Below, in pieces: positions 46,511-54,034 of a stretch of 64,000 nt of DNA; within the stretch, counting starts at the first letter, position 1, and every line of letters starts with the position of its first letter. Source of the stretch: Paenibacillus tritici (GTDB lineage: Bacteria; Bacillota; Bacilli; Paenibacillales; Paenibacillaceae); NCBI RefSeq assembly GCF_013204885.1, contig NZ_JABMKX010000017.1:62001-126000 (forward strand). The letters are read 5' to 3'. Below the pieces are notes generated by a model. The model was not told the origin of the DNA, did no database searches, and saw only the letters and a list, made by a program, of their open reading frames with translations. Made by a program: the position numbers and the translations under genes.

Positions 46511-46774
46511 GAACAATGCACGCGCTCCGGGCCCGGGCTAATGGGATTCCTGCATAAAATGCAACATTGCACATTCCCCGGGCCCGAGCTAATGGGATTC
46601 CTGCATAAAATGCAACATTGAACATTCCCCGGTGCTGATCTGATGGAATTCCTGCCCAAATTGCAACAATGTATGTTCCACAGGTACTAATTGGATGGGA
46701 TTCCTGCAATAAGTGCAACAATGTGCGTGCCCGGGGCCAAACTTACGAAACATCCTGCAAAAAGTACAACATTT
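46511..46774. repeat. 51-bp tandem array, five units plus part
   Basis: The phrase GCAACATTG/GCAACAATG recurs at 46511 (as GAACAATG), 46561, 46612, 46663, 46715 and 46766 (as ACAACATT), spacing 50-52. Each unit has a hairpin seed TGCA-N3 to N5-TGCA just before it and a GC-rich centre (CCCCGGGCCCGAGC). Units diverge towards the right end. It fills the gap between the convergent yesN-like and hisS genes. There are no spacers, so it is not a CRISPR. Confidence 0.85.
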
Positions 46775-46818
46775 AGCTATCGGCATCAATAACTTGAGAC
46801 TGGTGAGAGGCCTCGGAG

Positions 46819-48096
46819 TCACCCCGTAATCAGCTGAACCGCCTCCGTCACTGTAACCAGCCTCTCGCTCCCCAGCTCCATGTCCTTCAGCCGCAGCTTC
46901 TCCTCAGCGGCTTCGTTCTCCCCAACCATAATGACATAGCGGATGCCCTTGGCTGAAGCTGCGGCCAGTGTTTTTTTGAGCTTGCGCGTGCCGGTGTCCA
47001 CGCCTGTGCGGATGCCTGCGGCCCGCAGGGCAGCGGCAGCAACCAGAGCCTGCGGCAGATATCCGCCGACGGGAATAATCAGGACACCGGAACGTTCCGT
47101 CGTATCCGCCGGGCGTTCGCCCAGGAGGGCCATGATCGACTCCATCCCGAAGGAGATGCCGACTGTAGGATACTCTATATCGTCGCGTCCGACGAGCTTC
47201 CCGATGATAGCGTCATATCTGCCCCCGCCGCCGAGACTTGAGGGATAGCTGCCTGAAGCATCGAAGATTTCATAGACGGTCCCCGTGTAGAACGACAGCC
47301 CGCGTGACAAAAAAGGATCGAAGACGCACACATCCGCAAGGCCAACCGCATCAATCAGCTGCTGCAAGGCTACTACCTCAAGCGTACCGGGATGCCCGTC
47401 CAGCTTATATCTCTCCACCAGTTGCGCGAACCCCGGATTCTCCAGCTCCAGCAGCTCCGAAATCAGCCGAACCGTCTCAGCAGTCAGTTTCTTGTCCGTC
47501 AGCTCTGCCAGCACCCCGCCGCTGCCGATTTTGGCAAGCTTGTCGAGCGTCAGCATTACGGAGAGCTGCTCCTGTGGCGGAACGCCGACCGCTCCGAGAA
47601 TCTCGCCCAGGAAGCGGCGGTTGTTCCACTTCAGCACCACCGGGATATCCAGTCTGCTGAAGACCTCCGCAGCCAGCTGCATCAGCTCGGCTTCAGCCTG
47701 CGGACCGGCGATGCCGACCACATCAGCGTCACATTGCAGGAACTCGCGCAGGCGGCCTTTTTTGACCGGACCATCGCGGAACACCTTGCCGATCTCGTAG
47801 CGCCGGTATGGGAACGTAATCCCCGGATTCAGGGCAATCACCTTGGCAAAAGGGATCGTCAGATCGTAACGCAGCCCCAGCCTGCGCCCGCCCTGATCCG
47901 TAAGCTGGTACATCTCGCGCAGAATCTCATCGCCCCCGGCATATTTGGAGGTCAGCAGCTCCAGCTCATTAAGCAGTGTCGTATCCATCGACTCGAATCC
48001 GTATAGCTCGAACAGCTCCTGAAGGGTAGTCTTAACCTTCTGGCGGATGGCCTGTTCGCGGCCGAAGTAATCGTAGGTTCCTCTAATATTTTGCAT
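46819..48096 (-). CDS. hisS: Histidine--tRNA ligase
   Basis: 425 residues from the ATG at 48096 (MQNIRGTYDYF), preceded by AAGGGAG on the minus strand; the frame continues upstream, but through the leader terminator, so a longer protein is not credible. Class II synthetase features are present: motif 2 (YRRYEIGKVFRDGPVKKGRLREFLQCDADVVG, read in parts), the HisRS-A box GLSFYTGTVYEIF, motif 3 (GISFGMESI) and a C-terminal anticodon-binding domain (IPVGGYLPQAL ... AAASAKGIRYVIMVGENE). It charges tRNA-His. It lies alone with a 217-base leader. Confidence 0.93.
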   Translation of the reverse strand: MQNIRGTYDYFGREQAIRQKVKTTLQELFELYGFESMDTTLLNELELLTSKYAGGDEILREMYQLTDQGGRRLGLRYDLTIPFAKVIALNPGITFPYRRYEIGKVFRDGPVKKGRLREFLQCDADVVGIAGPQAEAELMQLAAEVFSRLDIPVVLKWNNRRFLGEILGAVGVPPQEQLSVMLTLDKLAKIGSGGVLAELTDKKLTAETVRLISELLELENPGFAQLVERYKLDGHPGTLEVVALQQLIDAVGLADVCVFDPFLSRGLSFYTGTVYEIFDASGSYPSSLGGGGRYDAIIGKLVGRDDIEYPTVGISFGMESIMALLGERPADTTERSGVLIIPVGGYLPQALVAAAALRAAGIRTGVDTGTRKLKKTLAAASAKGIRYVIMVGENEAAEEKLRLKDMELGSERLVTVTEAVQLITG

Positions 48097-48313
48097 CGTT
48101 AGCAGCTCCCTTGGTCTATAGTTTCGGTATAATAAAAAACGCGCCGGACCCCGTGGTCCCGCGCGCTTCAATATGCCGCAGGGAGGTCAAACGCGAAATG
48201 CGCTAGCCCTCCCTGAATGAATTCAGGTGTGCTAACGCTGCTTGTGATGATGAAGTTGATTCGGTATGATGGACAGGCGGTTCATGTGAATCAATCCCTT
48301 CAGCTTTTGATTA
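48097..48313 (-). promoter_or_regulatory. hisS leader, T-box-like candidate
   Basis: The transcript would run about 217 bases before hisS. It holds a strong hairpin (CAGGGAGG with CCTCCCTG), a smaller one (CTGAAT/ATTCAG), then the CGGGACCACG sequence at 48152-48161 and an intrinsic terminator. CGGGACCACG differs from the T-box sequence UGGNACCRCG only in its first base, and the variable base is G, which would pair with the C73 of tRNA-His. A clear specifier loop was not located, so the T-box call is tentative. Confidence 0.4.
48134..48166 (-). terminator. Leader terminator of hisS
   Basis: On the minus strand a CGCGCGGGACC / GGTCCGGCGCG stem is followed by six T residues, about 40 bases before the hisS start. 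Its position inside the leader points to transcription attenuation. Confidence 0.75.
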
Positions 48314-48319
48314 CAGCAC

Positions 48320-48348
48320 ATTATAGCGGATCAGGAGCAGCAGCGCAA
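48320..48348 (-). promoter_or_regulatory. Sigma-A promoter of hisS
   Basis: On the minus strand TTGCGC (48348-48343) and TATAAT (48325-48320) are separated by 17 bases. This gives a transcript start near 48313. Confidence 0.7.
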
Positions 48349-48382
48349 GACCTGCATTATTAGTCATAAAGGAGCAATTAGA

Positions 48383-49036
48383 ATGGATTATATACATCTC
48401 ATAACGGCGGCAGAGAATTTCGCCAAAGAGCAATTAGGCCAGGATACCACCGGCCACGACTGGTTTCATACCGACCGGGTACGGAATACAGCCGCTCTGA
48501 TCGCAGGGATGGAGGGAGCCAATGTGGTAATCTGCAGTATAGCGGCGCTGCTGCATGATGTGGCTGACGAGAAGCTGAATCCCTCCAAGGAAGCAGGCCT
48601 GCTCAAAGTCCAGACTTGGCTGGCCGCACATTTGCCGGATGAAGCTGTCTGCAAGCAGATCATGGAGATCATCGAGACGATGTCCTTCAGCGGCGGCGGG
48701 GGAGCTCCGATGTCTACACTGGAAGGACAAATCGTGCAGGATGCGGACCGTCTGGATGCACTGGGGGCAATTGGCATTACGCGGACAATGGTTTTCTCCG
48801 GAGCGAAGGGACGTCCGGTCTATGATCCCAAGATCCCTCCCCGGGACGAGTCGCTGAAGGAAGAATACCGTGATTATTCCAAAGGGACGGCGGTCAACCA
48901 TTTTTATGAGAAGCTGCTGAAGCTGAAGGATCTTATGAACACTTCGTACGGGAAGCAACTGGCGGAGGAGCGCCATCAGTTTATGCTGGTTTTTTTGGAG
49001 CAATTTTATAAGGAATGGAATCAAGGGGCAGAGTAG
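48383..49036 (+). CDS. HD-domain phosphohydrolase
   Basis: 217 residues; ATG after AAAGGAGCAATTAG. The metal-binding HD signature is visible as GHDWFHTDRVRN (first His), ALLHDVADEK (His-Asp) and QDADRLDALGAIGI (distal Asp). Short single-domain HD proteins of this kind hydrolyse phosphate esters of nucleotides or related metabolites; the substrate is not known. It is divergent from hisS, with promoters in the shared 285-base gap, and precedes the helicase gene by about 90 bases. Confidence 0.85.
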   Translation: MDYIHLITAAENFAKEQLGQDTTGHDWFHTDRVRNTAALIAGMEGANVVICSIAALLHDVADEKLNPSKEAGLLKVQTWLAAHLPDEAVCKQIMEIIETMSFSGGGGAPMSTLEGQIVQDADRLDALGAIGITRTMVFSGAKGRPVYDPKIPPRDESLKEEYRDYSKGTAVNHFYEKLLKLKDLMNTSYGKQLAEERHQFMLVFLEQFYKEWNQGAE

Positions 49037-49126
49037 GTGTTATAATGAAATAATGCGTAAGATGGATGGAACGCGGGAGACCCCGCCTGAACCGGAACAA
49101 TCGGCATAGAAGAGGTAGAATATAAT

Positions 49127-50578
49127 ATGAGTGAAGTACAAGTACAGTTTAGTGATTATGGTCTGAGTGAGGAGATTACCCGTGCGCTGGAGGTTCTGAA
49201 GTACGTGGACCCTACGGAGGTGCAGCGGAAGGTGATTCCGGTGGCGCTGAAGGCGCGCGATCTGATCGTCAAGTCGCAGACCGGCAGCGGCAAAACCGCA
49301 GCATTCGCCATCCCGCTCTGCGAGCTGGCCGATTGGGCGGAGAACAAACCCCAGGCGCTGGTGCTGACACCGACCCGGGAGCTGGCCCAGCAGGTGAGAG
49401 AGGATATTACGAACATCGGGCGCTTCAAGCGGATCAAGGCGGTAGCACTGTTCGGCAAGCAGCCTTTTGCCCCGCAGAAGATCGAGTTAACACAGAAGAC
49501 GCATGTGGTTGTAGGCACGCCGGGCCGTGTATTCGACCATATCGAGCGCGGGACACTGAATCTTAGCCGGATACAATATCTGGTGATCGACGAAGCGGAC
49601 GAGATGCTCAGCATGGGCTTCATTGAGCAGATCGAGAAGATCATCAAGCAACTGCCCAAGGAACGTGTAACGATGCTGTTCTCGGCAACACTGCCGGATG
49701 TGATCAAGAATCTGTGCCGCAAGTATATGACGGAGCCGGTGGATATTGAGATTGAAGCCAGCGGAATTACGACAGCGTCGATCGAACATGCCCTGATTGA
49801 GGTCGTACAAGCTGCCAAGTTCGGGCTGCTCAGCGATCTGCTGACGGTGGAGAATCCGGATAGCTGCATTATCTTCTGCCGGACCCAGGAGCAGGTGAAT
49901 TCCCTCTTCCGCGGGATGGCCGACCTCGAATATCCAGTGGACAAGATCCACGGCGGCATGGAGCAGGACGAGCGGTTTGAGGTGATGAATGCTTTTAAGC
50001 GGGGACAATTCCGTTATCTGATCGCCACCGACGTTGCTGCTAGAGGGATTGATATCGAGAACATCACCCATGTCATTAACTACGATATCCCGCTGGAAAA
50101 AGAGAGCTACGTCCACCGCACCGGCCGCACCGCCCGTGCCGGCAAAAGCGGCAAAGCGATCACCTTCGTTACGCCGAATGAACACAAATGGGTCAGGGAA
50201 ATCGAAGGCTATATCGGCTTCAGTCTGCCAATCATGAAGGCTCCTTCGGAGGATGCGGTGGCTTATGCCAAACCGGCGTTCGATCTGAAGCTGGGCAAGC
50301 AGCAGGTCCGCAAAGCCGGCAAAACCGAGGTCATGAACCAGGACATCATGAAGCTCTATTTCAACGGCGGCAAGAAAAAGAAGCTCCGCGCAGTTGATTT
50401 CGTCGGCACCATTGCCAAGCTTGAGGGCATTACGGCGGCGGACATCGGAATCATCACGATCCAGGATAACGTCACCTACGTCGATATTCTGAACGGCAAG
50501 GGATCACTTGTGCTGCAGGCGATGAAGGAGACGACCGTGAAGGGTAAGCTGCTGAAGTGCCATATCGCCAAAAAATAA
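49127..50578 (+). CDS. dbpA: DEAD-box RNA helicase, DbpA/YxiN type
   Basis: 483 residues. The helicase core is complete: Q-motif region (FSDYGLSEEITRAL), Walker A SQTGSGKT at 50-57, PTRELA, TPGR, DEAD at 155-158, SAT, and HRTGRTARAG. The last 80 residues (VMNQDIMKLYFNGGKKKKLRA ... VDFVGTIAKLEGITAADIG) form the DbpA-type RNA-binding domain that recognises hairpin 92 of 23S rRNA in the known members. It should act in large ribosomal subunit assembly. A long HD-gene-side neighbour on the same strand may share transcription; a good terminator follows. Confidence 0.93.
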   Translation: MSEVQVQFSDYGLSEEITRALEVLKYVDPTEVQRKVIPVALKARDLIVKSQTGSGKTAAFAIPLCELADWAENKPQALVLTPTRELAQQVREDITNIGRFKRIKAVALFGKQPFAPQKIELTQKTHVVVGTPGRVFDHIERGTLNLSRIQYLVIDEADEMLSMGFIEQIEKIIKQLPKERVTMLFSATLPDVIKNLCRKYMTEPVDIEIEASGITTASIEHALIEVVQAAKFGLLSDLLTVENPDSCIIFCRTQEQVNSLFRGMADLEYPVDKIHGGMEQDERFEVMNAFKRGQFRYLIATDVAARGIDIENITHVINYDIPLEKESYVHRTGRTARAGKSGKAITFVTPNEHKWVREIEGYIGFSLPIMKAPSEDAVAYAKPAFDLKLGKQQVRKAGKTEVMNQDIMKLYFNGGKKKKLRAVDFVGTIAKLEGITAADIGIITIQDNVTYVDILNGKGSLVLQAMKETTVKGKLLKCHIAKK

Positions 50579-50610
50579 GCCGGAGCTGCTGCTAGTGCAG
50601 CCGGGTTTCG

Positions 50611-50654
50611 AACGCTGTCACACGGGCAACAAGGCCGGGGTGGCAGCGTTTTTT
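50611..50654 (+). terminator. Terminator after the helicase gene
   Basis: The arms AACGCTG-T-CAC and GTG-G-CAGCGTT surround an 18-base loop and are followed by six T residues. Confidence 0.8.
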
Positions 50655-50682
50655 GAAATAGTGATGTATGATACAATAATAT
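50653..50682 (+). promoter_or_regulatory. Probable promoter of the cat gene
   Basis: TTGAAA at 50653 and TAATAT at 50677 are separated by 18 bases. The -35 element overlaps the end of the preceding terminator's T tract. Confidence 0.45.
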
Positions 50683-50709
50683 GAACTCTTTTTAAAGGAT
50701 GGACTTTAT

Positions 50710-50739
50710 ATGAAAAAGTCAGACAAGTCAGCCTCCTAA
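50710..50739 (+). CDS. Nine-residue cat leader peptide
   Basis: A nine-codon ORF (MKKSDKSAS) with an AAAGGATGG site upstream ends inside the left arm of the hairpin that masks the cat ribosome binding site. Known inducible cat genes of Gram-positive bacteria carry such leaders, for example on staphylococcal cat plasmids and cat-86. There, chloramphenicol stalls a ribosome on the leader and frees the cat site. The match in length, position and the MKKS start makes this a confident assignment. Confidence 0.88.
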   Translation: MKKSDKSAS

Positions 50740-50767
50740 ATCCGGTTTACACAAACATTTAGGAGGC
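50731..50767 (+). promoter_or_regulatory. Translational attenuator hairpin of cat
   Basis: The perfect 11-bp arms GCCTCCTAAAT (50731-50741) and ATTTAGGAGGC (50757-50767) enclose a 15-base loop. The right arm contains the cat ribosome binding site AGGAGG (50761-50766), so the closed stem blocks translation. The left arm overlaps the last codons and stop of the leader peptide. Confidence 0.92.
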
Positions 50768-50774
50768 AGAGCCA

Positions 50775-51434
50775 ATGAAATTTAATCTGATTGACAGGGA
50801 TAACTGGAAGAGACAAGAGATCTTTACTCATTACCTGAACCAGGGTACGACCTTTAGCCTGACAGCAGAAATTGAGATTAGCAGTTTATACCGCAAGATA
50901 AAACAACAGGAATATAAGCTGTATCCTGCCCTGCTATTCTTGATGACCTGTGTGGTCAACTCCAATACTGCATTCAGAACGGGGTACAATAGTGCGGGGG
51001 AGTTAGGGTATTGGGACAAGCTTGACCCGCTGTATACGATTGCTGACAGTGTCTCGGAATCCTTCTCGGCGATTTGGACGGCTGGCACGAAGGATTTCCA
51101 AGCGTTCCACGATTCTTACCTGTCGGATGTGGAGAATTATAAGGATTCCGGGCAATTGTTCCCCAAGACACCGATACCCGAGCATACCTTTTCTGTATCT
51201 ATGATTCCGTGGACTTCCTTTACCGGATTCAACCTGAATATCAGCAGTAACGGGAATTACCTTCTGCCCATTATTACCGCAGGGAAATTCACGACCATAG
51301 GCGATTCCATATACCTGCCGCTGTCATTGCAGGTCCATCACGCTGTCTGTGACGGCTATCATGCAGGATGGTTCATGAACGAGGTCCAGGCAATGGCAGA
51401 CCGTGCTGAGGAATGGATTAGCGGAATACGATAG
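50775..51434 (+). CDS. catA: Chloramphenicol acetyltransferase, type A
   Basis: 219 residues, the usual length for the trimeric type A enzyme. The active-site motif is HHAVCDGYH at residues 188-196; the second His (His189) is the expected general base that activates the 3-hydroxyl of chloramphenicol for acetylation by acetyl-CoA. The N-terminal FNLIDRDNWKRQEIFTHY and the SVSMIPWTSFTGFNLNI segment are also family hallmarks. The start ATG lies eight bases after AGGAGG, which is sequestered in the attenuator hairpin. The gene sits alone, with no mobile-element genes around it, so it looks chromosomal and resident; a 146-bp dispersed repeat follows directly. Confidence 0.93.
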   Translation: MKFNLIDRDNWKRQEIFTHYLNQGTTFSLTAEIEISSLYRKIKQQEYKLYPALLFLMTCVVNSNTAFRTGYNSAGELGYWDKLDPLYTIADSVSESFSAIWTAGTKDFQAFHDSYLSDVENYKDSGQLFPKTPIPEHTFSVSMIPWTSFTGFNLNISSNGNYLLPIITAGKFTTIGDSIYLPLSLQVHHAVCDGYHAGWFMNEVQAMADRAEEWISGIR

Positions 51435-51455
51435 AACAATCATCAACGTGAGCGC

Positions 51456-51602
51456 CTGGGTGGACGCTGCGCGAACGGACCGTTGTTACAATCGCTGTGG
51501 TCTCCAGATTTTTTTCATTCCCCTTAGCGGTGAAAATCCGGAGACCAAGGCGAACGCATTCGCTTTTCCACAATCGTTCCGTCCTCTCCGCTGTTTAAGC
51601 GG
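51456..51602. repeat. Dispersed 146-bp repeat, copy 1
   Basis: This segment recurs in inverted orientation at 58653-58798. It contains a long internal hairpin: GGTCTCCAGATTTT pairs with AAAATCCGGAGACC around CATTCCCCTTAGCGG. The same hairpin module in altered form is present in MITE-like copy A. It encodes nothing recognisable. Confidence 0.85.
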
Positions 51603-51639
51603 AAAAAGGTTCTTCATATCTTTCTAACCAAAAACAGAA

Positions 51640-51677
51640 AGCAGCGATTCTCAAATAACGAAAATCGCTGCTTTTTT
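51640..51677. terminator. Bidirectional terminator between cat and the ABC exporter
   Basis: AGCAGCGATT and AATCGCTGCT pair around a short loop, with six T residues on the right and an A run on the left. It can serve both convergent genes. Confidence 0.8.
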
Positions 51678-51740
51678 AACGTTTGAAGCTTTGAGACATA
51701 TGAGCATCTGACTTGTTCACTCCGGCATTAATAGAAACAC

Positions 51741-53456
51741 CTAAGCATTATACTGCGCCTGATACAGGCGGCTGTAAGTGCCTCCGGCATTGACCAGCTC
51801 CTCGTGGCGGCCCTCCTCGGAGATGCCGTCCTCGCTGACGACAACGATCCGGTCAGCATTCTTGATCGTCGTCAGGCGGTGGGCAATGACGAGTGTAGTC
51901 CGGCCCACGGACAGGTCGGCCAGTGATTGCTGAATCGCCGCTTCCGTCTCGGTATCGAGCGCCGAGGTGGCTTCATCCAGAATCAGAATCGGCGGATTCT
52001 TCAGGAACATCCGGGCAATTGCCAGGCGCTGCTTCTGTCCGCCGGACAGCTTGACGCCGCGTTCGCCGATCACAGTGTCCATACCCTTCGGCAGGCTGTT
52101 AATCAGCTCCTCCAGCCGGGCCTGACGGGCAGCCTGCCAGATCTCCGGCAGCTCTGCATCAAGCTTGCCGTAGGCAATATTCTCACGGATCGTACCGGAG
52201 AAGAGGAATACATCCTGCTGCACGATCCCGATCTGCTTGCGCAGCGAGCTGAGCTTCATATCGCGGATGTCGATCCCGTCGATGGAGATCGCGCCGCCGG
52301 TCACATCGTAGAACCGGGGGAGCAGGCTGCAGATGGTTGTTTTACCCGCACCGGAAGGTCCGACGAAAGCAATCGTCTCACCGGCGTTAACGCTCAGGCT
52401 GATATCCTCCAGCACCTTGCGGTCGTCTTCATAGCCGAAGCTGACCTTGCTGAAGCTGATATCCCCGCGAAGCGTTCCAACCTCTACAGCATCCGGTTTG
52501 TCGGCGATATCCGGCTCGGTATCAATGACTTCCAGATAACGTTTGAAGCCGGCAATCCCCTTCGGATAACTCTCGATGACAGCATTAATCTTCTCAATCG
52601 GCCGGAAGAAGACGTTGGACAGCAGAATGAAAGCGACAAATTCCCCGATTTCCAGCTCTCCCTTGATGAAGAACCACGCGCCGCAGACCATCACGACAAT
52701 GGTGATCAGACGGGTCATCATATAGCTGACCGACGAGCTTTTGGCCATCAGCTTGTAAGCCATCAGCTTGGTCTCGCGGAACTTCTGGTTGTCCACGGCG
52801 AACAGCTCTTTCTCGAATTCTTCATTGGCAAAAGACTGGACCACGCGGATTCCGCCGACATTGTCTTCAATCCGGGCATTGAAGTTCCCGACGTTGCCGA
52901 ATAGACGGTGATAGGTCTCGGTCATGCTGCGTCCGAAGTGGATAATGACCCAGGCCATAATCGGCACGATGATGAAGGTGATCACGGCCAGCTGGAGATT
53001 GATATCGGCCATCAGCACAAATGCGCCGACCAGCGTCATGACGGCAATGAACACATCCTCCGGCCCGTGATGCGCGACTTCCCCGATATCGTTCAGGTCA
53101 TTGGTAATTCTGCCGAGCAGATGACCTGTTTTGTTGTTGTCGAAGAAGCGGAAGCTGAGCTTCTGGATATGATCGAACATTTTTTTGCGCATATTGGTTT
53201 CAATATTAATACCCAGCATATGCCCCCAGTAAGTAACCACGTAGTTCATCGCTGTATTGAGCGCATAAATCCCGAGCAGGGCAACGCAGGCAATCAGAAT
53301 CAGCGGCCAATCCTGACCCGGCAGCAGATCGTCAATGAATTTATTAACGGCCACAGGAAAAGCAAGCTCCAGCAGACCGGCACCTACTGCACAGGTGAAA
53401 TCAAGGATAAACAGCTTCTTGTAAGGACGGTAATAGGAGAAAAAACGACGCAGCAT
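51741..53456 (-). CDS. ABC exporter, fused membrane and ATPase domains
   Basis: 571 residues, a half-size exporter that works as a homodimer or heterodimer. The first 310 residues carry six membrane helices of the type I exporter fold. The ATPase has Walker A GPSGAGKTT, Q-loop QQDVFLFSGTIRENI, signature LSGGQKQR, Walker B ILILDEATSALD and H-loop IAHRLTT. It resembles the YwjA/MsbA group that exports lipids or drugs; the cargo is unknown. A promoter and a weak Fur-like palindrome lie upstream on the minus strand. Confidence 0.9.
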   Translation of the reverse strand: MLRRFFSYYRPYKKLFILDFTCAVGAGLLELAFPVAVNKFIDDLLPGQDWPLILIACVALLGIYALNTAMNYVVTYWGHMLGINIETNMRKKMFDHIQKLSFRFFDNNKTGHLLGRITNDLNDIGEVAHHGPEDVFIAVMTLVGAFVLMADINLQLAVITFIIVPIMAWVIIHFGRSMTETYHRLFGNVGNFNARIEDNVGGIRVVQSFANEEFEKELFAVDNQKFRETKLMAYKLMAKSSSVSYMMTRLITIVVMVCGAWFFIKGELEIGEFVAFILLSNVFFRPIEKINAVIESYPKGIAGFKRYLEVIDTEPDIADKPDAVEVGTLRGDISFSKVSFGYEDDRKVLEDISLSVNAGETIAFVGPSGAGKTTICSLLPRFYDVTGGAISIDGIDIRDMKLSSLRKQIGIVQQDVFLFSGTIRENIAYGKLDAELPEIWQAARQARLEELINSLPKGMDTVIGERGVKLSGGQKQRLAIARMFLKNPPILILDEATSALDTETEAAIQQSLADLSVGRTTLVIAHRLTTIKNADRIVVVSEDGISEEGRHEELVNAGGTYSRLYQAQYNA

Positions 53457-53499
53457 CTCTTGTTCACTCTTTTCTGTAATGTGTTATGTATCTGGTTAT

Positions 53500-53514
53500 T
53501 GAGATCAATTCTCA
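53500..53514 (-). promoter_or_regulatory. Weak Fur/PerR-like palindrome in the exporter leader
   Basis: TGAGATCAATTCTCA is a 7-1-7 palindrome-like site that fits the Fur consensus TGATAATNATTATCA at ten of fourteen positions. It lies shortly after the predicted transcript start of the ABC exporter. Confidence 0.3.
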
Positions 53515-53533
53515 ATTAAACCTTATTCTTAGG

Positions 53534-53562
53534 ATACTAAAGTGGGTTACACGTTTTGTCAA
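53534..53562 (-). promoter_or_regulatory. Promoter of the ABC exporter
   Basis: On the minus strand a perfect TTGACA (53562-53557) and TAGTAT (53539-53534) are separated by 17 bases. Confidence 0.7.
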
Positions 53563-53679
53563 CGGTGAGAAATTATTAAATTGAATATAACCCGGGTATT
53601 TCATTGCCGCTACACCCATACCAAGAAGATATTTTATACATATTTTAACAGTGTATCCAAGGGCAAAGGAGGAGTTAAC

Positions 53680-53784
53680 ATGAGCGAAAATGTTGGGGGA
53701 TACGGCGGAGCTTTCACTTCCACTGGAGCGATTCTGGTTCTGTTCATCCTGCTCGTAATCATCTCTAAATCTCTTTGGTGCTAA
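53680..53784 (+). CDS. YjcZ-family sporulation miniprotein
   Basis: 34 residues from the ATG at 53680 behind a perfect AAAGGAGGAG site. The peptide has a Gly/Tyr-rich start (GGYGGAFTSTG) and a single membrane helix (AILVLFILLVIISKS) ending in LWC. This is the layout of the YjcZ/small sporulation membrane proteins of Bacillales. It is divergent from the ABC exporter and ends at its own terminator. Confidence 0.85.
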   Translation: MSENVGGYGGAFTSTGAILVLFILLVIISKSLWC

Positions 53785-53808
53785 TTTAGCTTGATTTCAT
53801 GTGTGCGG

Positions 53809-53835
53809 CCGCTGGTCCTGGAGACCGGCGGTTTT
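53809..53835 (+). terminator. Terminator after the YjcZ gene
   Basis: CCGCTGGTC and GACCGGCGG pair around CTGGA and are followed by four T residues. Confidence 0.7.
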
Positions 53836-54034
53836 GATTCAGCATCAGAAGAGGTGTCAACCCTCTGGAAGAACTTATATTTGTGCAGCCTCCGCCGTTA
53901 AGGGCTATAATTGACACATGCGCCTTGGACTAGCAGCATCTTCTGCCTGCAAACCCGGTGTAATACATATCACAGCCTTCACTCCTGACGAGCTTCTGCT
54001 TGGCGGGTGTTTTGCTGCGACCTGGAGGATCAGC

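Noticed and set aside
46511..46774. CRISPR array
   Set aside because: The repeats are directly tandem with no unique spacers, the units drift in sequence, and there are no cas genes. The same holds for the arrays at 1.6, 27.0 and 58.4 kb.
50710..50767. Ordinary transcription terminator before cat
   Set aside because: The stem is not followed by T residues, its right arm holds the cat ribosome site, and a leader ORF ends in its left arm, which indicates translational attenuation.
51927..52904. Plus-strand ORFs inside the ABC exporter, and other long antisense frames (for example 10728-12050)
   Set aside because: They mirror strongly coding genes on the opposite strand and lack ribosome sites and family motifs.
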